Source: SCTD01 sp036675425 (GTDB taxonomy: Bacteria > Actinomycetota > Actinomycetes > Mycobacteriales > SCTD01). From it: 14,133 nucleotides of DNA. A program made the position numbers and the translations under genes. The stretch lies in the NCBI GenBank assembly GCA_036675425.1, contig JAKFFB010000249.1, forward strand, positions 1-14,133. The letters run 5' to 3'. Shown piece by piece: positions 12,520 to 14,133 of this stretch. The first letter of the stretch is position 1; each line of letters opens with the position of its first letter. Under the pieces are notes generated by a model. The model saw only the letters and a program-made list of their open reading frames with translations, made no database searches and had not been told where the DNA came from.

Positions 12520-13270
12520 CGGGGGCGTCCGGCTCGGCGGTGACCTGCTCGTCCTGCTCCTCCAGCGGGGCCGCTTCGTTGTAGCGGTGCAGCGCCAGCC
12601 GGCCGGCTTCCTTGTCGTAGCGGTAGGAGGTGACGGAGCAGTTGATGACCTCGGCCTCCTTGTCCAGGGCGAGCACCTGGTGCTCGTCCATGCCCTCGAG
12701 GACGTAGCGGGTGAGCAGCACGACGACCTGGTGCGCCATCACCAGCACCCGCTCGCCCTGCGCGTCGGTGCGGATGTCGTCCATCACCGCGCGCAACCGC
12801 TGCAGCACGTCGGTCCACGACTCCCCGCCGGGAGGCCGGTGGTAGAACTTGCCGATCGCGGCCCGGCGCTCGCTCTCCTCCGGGAACTGCGCGGTGATGC
12901 CGTGCCGGGTGAGCCCGTCGAGCACCCCGAACTCACGCTCGCGGAGCCGTTCGTCGACGACCCGCGGCACCTCGAGCCCGGCTGCCTCGAGGGCGTGGTC
13001 CGCGGTCTGCTGCGCGCGGACGTACGGCGAGGTCCACAGCACCGTCGGCTGGTCCTCCCGCGGCTGCTCGGCGATCCAGCGGCCGAGGGCGCGGGCCTGC
13101 CGCACGCCCAGGTCGGACAGCGGCACGTCGACGTCGCGGTGCGAGAGGTCGAGCCGCTCGTGGCCGGCGGCCTCCGCGGCGTCGCGGGCGACGTTGCCGG
13201 CGCTCTCGCCGTGCCGCACCACCCACAGGGTGGCCGGCCAGGGCGCATCGGGTCCGGTGCGAGGCAGCAT
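12506..13270 (-). CDS. Histidine phosphatase (phosphoglycerate-mutase-like) family protein
   Basis: A 254-residue cytoplasmic protein. LWVVRHGESAGN carries the phospho-accepting H20; LSDLGVRQARALGRWI, TSPYVRAQQTADHAL and DERLREREFGVLDGLT (acid/base Glu) follow, with the second histidine at about 180 in VLVMAHQVVV. The middle segment FYHRPPGGESWTDVLQRL is also typical. The substrate is not predictable from sequence. The ATG at 13270 is chosen because AAGGAG lies about 6 bases upstream; a GTG at 13303 would extend the protein by 11 unsupported residues. It is divergent from the membrane pair at 13342 and overlaps nnrD, so a phosphatase is co-transcribed with a cofactor-repair enzyme. Confidence 0.88.
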   Translation of the reverse strand: MLPRTGPDAPWPATLWVVRHGESAGNVARDAAEAAGHERLDLSHRDVDVPLSDLGVRQARALGRWIAEQPREDQPTVLWTSPYVRAQQTADHALEAAGLEVPRVVDERLREREFGVLDGLTRHGITAQFPEESERRAAIGKFYHRPPGGESWTDVLQRLRAVMDDIRTDAQGERVLVMAHQVVVLLTRYVLEGMDEHQVLALDKEAEVINCSVTSYRYDKEAGRLALHRYNEAAPLEEQDEQVTAEPDAPGAPR

Positions 13271-13328
13271 GCCGATCTCCTTGCCCGCCGAGGCCCTCCT
13301 CACACGGCGGAGCGGCCCGGTCCGCCGG

Positions 13329-13334
13329 TAACCT
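13329..13334 (+). promoter_or_regulatory. Candidate -10 of leaderless promoter for the membrane pair
   Basis: TAACCT is followed after exactly 7 bases by the GTG at 13342. The GGGAGG between them ends one base before the GTG, too close to act as a normal ribosome site, so a leaderless start is favoured. Confidence 0.45.
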
Positions 13335-13341
13335 GGGAGGC

Positions 13342-13701
13342 GTGAAGGCGTTCCTGTCCCCGAGGTGGCTCGGGTGGCACGCGCTGCTGCTGGTGTCGCT
13401 CGTGGCTCTCGGCCGGATCGGCTGGTGGCAGTGGGAGACCGCCCGCGACGAGGGTGACTGGCAGAACTACGGCTACGCCGTGCAGTGGTGGCTGTTCGCC
13501 GCCTTCGCGGTCTTCCTGTGGGTCAAGCTGGTCCTCGACGAGCTCGACCCGTCGCGGGTGACCGATCGCGAGGCGGCGGCCGAGCCGCCGCTGCCGCAGC
13601 CGGACCTGCGCCCCCAGGCCGCCGTGCAGGACGACGAGGACGAGGAGCTGGCGGCGTACAACCGGCACCTCGCCCGGCTGGCCGAGCAGGCGCGGGAGTG
13701 A
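13342..13701 (+). CDS. Small two-helix membrane protein, unknown function
   Basis: A 119-residue protein with two predicted membrane helices (about 11-30 and 44-65), a Trp-rich first half (SPRWLGWHALLLVSLVALGR, GWWQWETARDEGDW) and a charged cytoplasmic tail rich in Asp, Glu and Pro ending AYNRHLARLAEQARE. The N terminus recalls the first helix of SURF1-type proteins (RWLGWH...GRxxWWQW), but the SURF1 body is missing. It overlaps the next gene by GTGA, so the two are co-translated and probably work together in the membrane. The GTG at 13342 is chosen from the leaderless promoter signal and the hydrophobic start. Confidence 0.78.
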   Translation: MKAFLSPRWLGWHALLLVSLVALGRIGWWQWETARDEGDWQNYGYAVQWWLFAAFAVFLWVKLVLDELDPSRVTDREAAAEPPLPQPDLRPQAAVQDDEDEELAAYNRHLARLAEQARE

Positions 13702-13997
13702 AGGGCGCGCTGCTGCGCTACCGGGTGCTGGCCAACGTCGTCGGCGTCATCCTGGTGGTCTTCCTGCTGCTCGCCATGCCGCTGAAGTACCTCGCCGGCG
13801 AGGACTGGCTCGCGGAGCACATCGCCCAGCCGCACGGCTTCTCGTACATGGTCTACCTCGCCTTCACCTTCGACCTGGCCCGGCGTGCGGGGTGGTCCAC
13901 CTGGCGGACCCTCGGCGTCATGCTGGCGGGCACGGTGCCGTTCCTGTCCTTCGTCGTCGAGCGGCGCAACACCCGCGAGCTGCGTACGGCGGTCTGA
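13698..13997 (+). CDS. DUF3817-family integral membrane protein
   Basis: A 99-residue protein with three membrane segments: about 11-31 (LANVVGVILVVFLLLAMPLK), 46-63 (HGFSYMVYLAFTFDL) and 71-88 (LGVMLAGTVPFLSFVVERR). The short RYR...PLKYLAG...HG-x-x-Y...R...GTVPFLSFVVERR pattern is typical of DUF3817, a membrane family of unknown function that is widespread in actinomycetes. The GTG start overlaps the upstream stop (GTGA), so expression depends on the preceding gene. It ends 2 bases before the convergent stop of the last gene, leaving no room for a terminator. Confidence 0.85.
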   Translation: MKGALLRYRVLANVVGVILVVFLLLAMPLKYLAGEDWLAEHIAQPHGFSYMVYLAFTFDLARRAGWSTWRTLGVMLAGTVPFLSFVVERRNTRELRTAV

Positions 13998-13999
13998 CC

Positions 14000-14133
14000 T
14001 CAGGCCGGCCGGCCGCGCCCGAGCTCGAGCAGGGCCAGGGCGATGGTGGCGCCGGGTCGGCCGAGAGCGCTGCGCCAGCGGCCGACCACCTCGTTCTCCC
14101 GGGCGTGCACGACGCGGGGGCCGCCCGCGGACT
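14000..14133 (-). CDS. 3' end of an unidentified minus-strand gene (partial)
   Basis: On the minus strand a frame is open from the window edge to a TGA at 14000-14002, giving 43 C-terminal residues that end ATIALALLELGRGRPA. Nearly all codons (41 of 43) end in G or C, strongly supporting a real gene. The visible segment includes ENEVVGRWRSALGRPG, but it is too short for a family call. It is convergent with the DUF3817 gene. Confidence 0.65.
   Translation of the reverse strand, partial: SAGGPRVVHARENEVVGRWRSALGRPGATIALALLELGRGRPA

Noticed and set aside
13271..13303. Longer GTG start for the histidine phosphatase
   Set aside because: It adds 11 residues without homology; the ATG at 13270 has AAGGAG at good spacing.
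1..14133. CRISPR array, insertion sequence, rRNA, riboswitch or known defence system
   Set aside because: No regular repeat-spacer pattern, transposase motifs, rRNA signatures or defence-type domains were seen on either strand.

Overview
The window is high-GC DNA with strongly GC-biased third codon positions, dense gene packing, ATGA/GTGA-type overlaps, frequent GTG starts and several apparently leaderless promoters. It also encodes a TIGR03084-type (mycothiol-linked superfamily) protein and an AccA-type fused biotin carboxylase/carrier subunit. Together these point to an actinomycete; the genus cannot be fixed from the sequence alone.

Region 1 (1 to about 2065) is one end of a site-specifically integrated element, either an AICE/ICE-like element or a prophage. 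It holds the tail of an unidentified gene, a 130-bp control region with repeated AACCCCAA octamers, a small excisionase-like HTH gene, and a 545-residue tyrosine integrase. The integrase reading frame runs antisense into tRNA-Lys(CUU) (2026-2098, minus strand), which is the attachment site. The rest of the element lies to the left, outside the window. A short zinc-ribbon-like gene (2135-2515, minus) is the first chromosomal gene beyond the tRNA.

Region 2 (2664-11252) is an acyl-CoA catabolic module. On the minus strand are accA (biotin carboxylase plus carrier) and accD (methylcrotonyl/geranyl-CoA-carboxylase-like carboxyltransferase), translationally coupled. Divergent from accD is an LCAD-type acyl-CoA dehydrogenase overlapping a PaaI-type thioesterase. 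After a secreted histidine-phosphatase-like lipoprotein come a TetR regulator (minus) and, divergently, a TIGR03084 protein overlapping a second acyl-CoA dehydrogenase. The accD/dehydrogenase-1 and tetR/TIGR03084 intergenic regions share a 16-bp motif (13/16 identical in opposite orientation). This suggests that the TetR protein controls all four transcription units as one regulon, probably for branched-chain acyl-CoA (leucine/isovalerate-type or acyclic-terpenoid-type) breakdown.

Region 3 (11253-14133) is general chromosome. It holds a small acidic protein, an NAD(P)HX dehydratase (metabolite repair) overlapping a histidine phosphatase, a coupled pair of small membrane proteins (the second DUF3817-like), and the 3' end of a minus-strand gene cut by the window edge. 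Three unusually long intergenic hairpins (8583-8667, 11259-11322, 11607-11659) sit downstream of gene ends. I see no clearly new defence or other novel system; the strongest leads are the shared operator, the integrase/tRNA arrangement and octamer repeats of the element, and the long intergenic palindromes.
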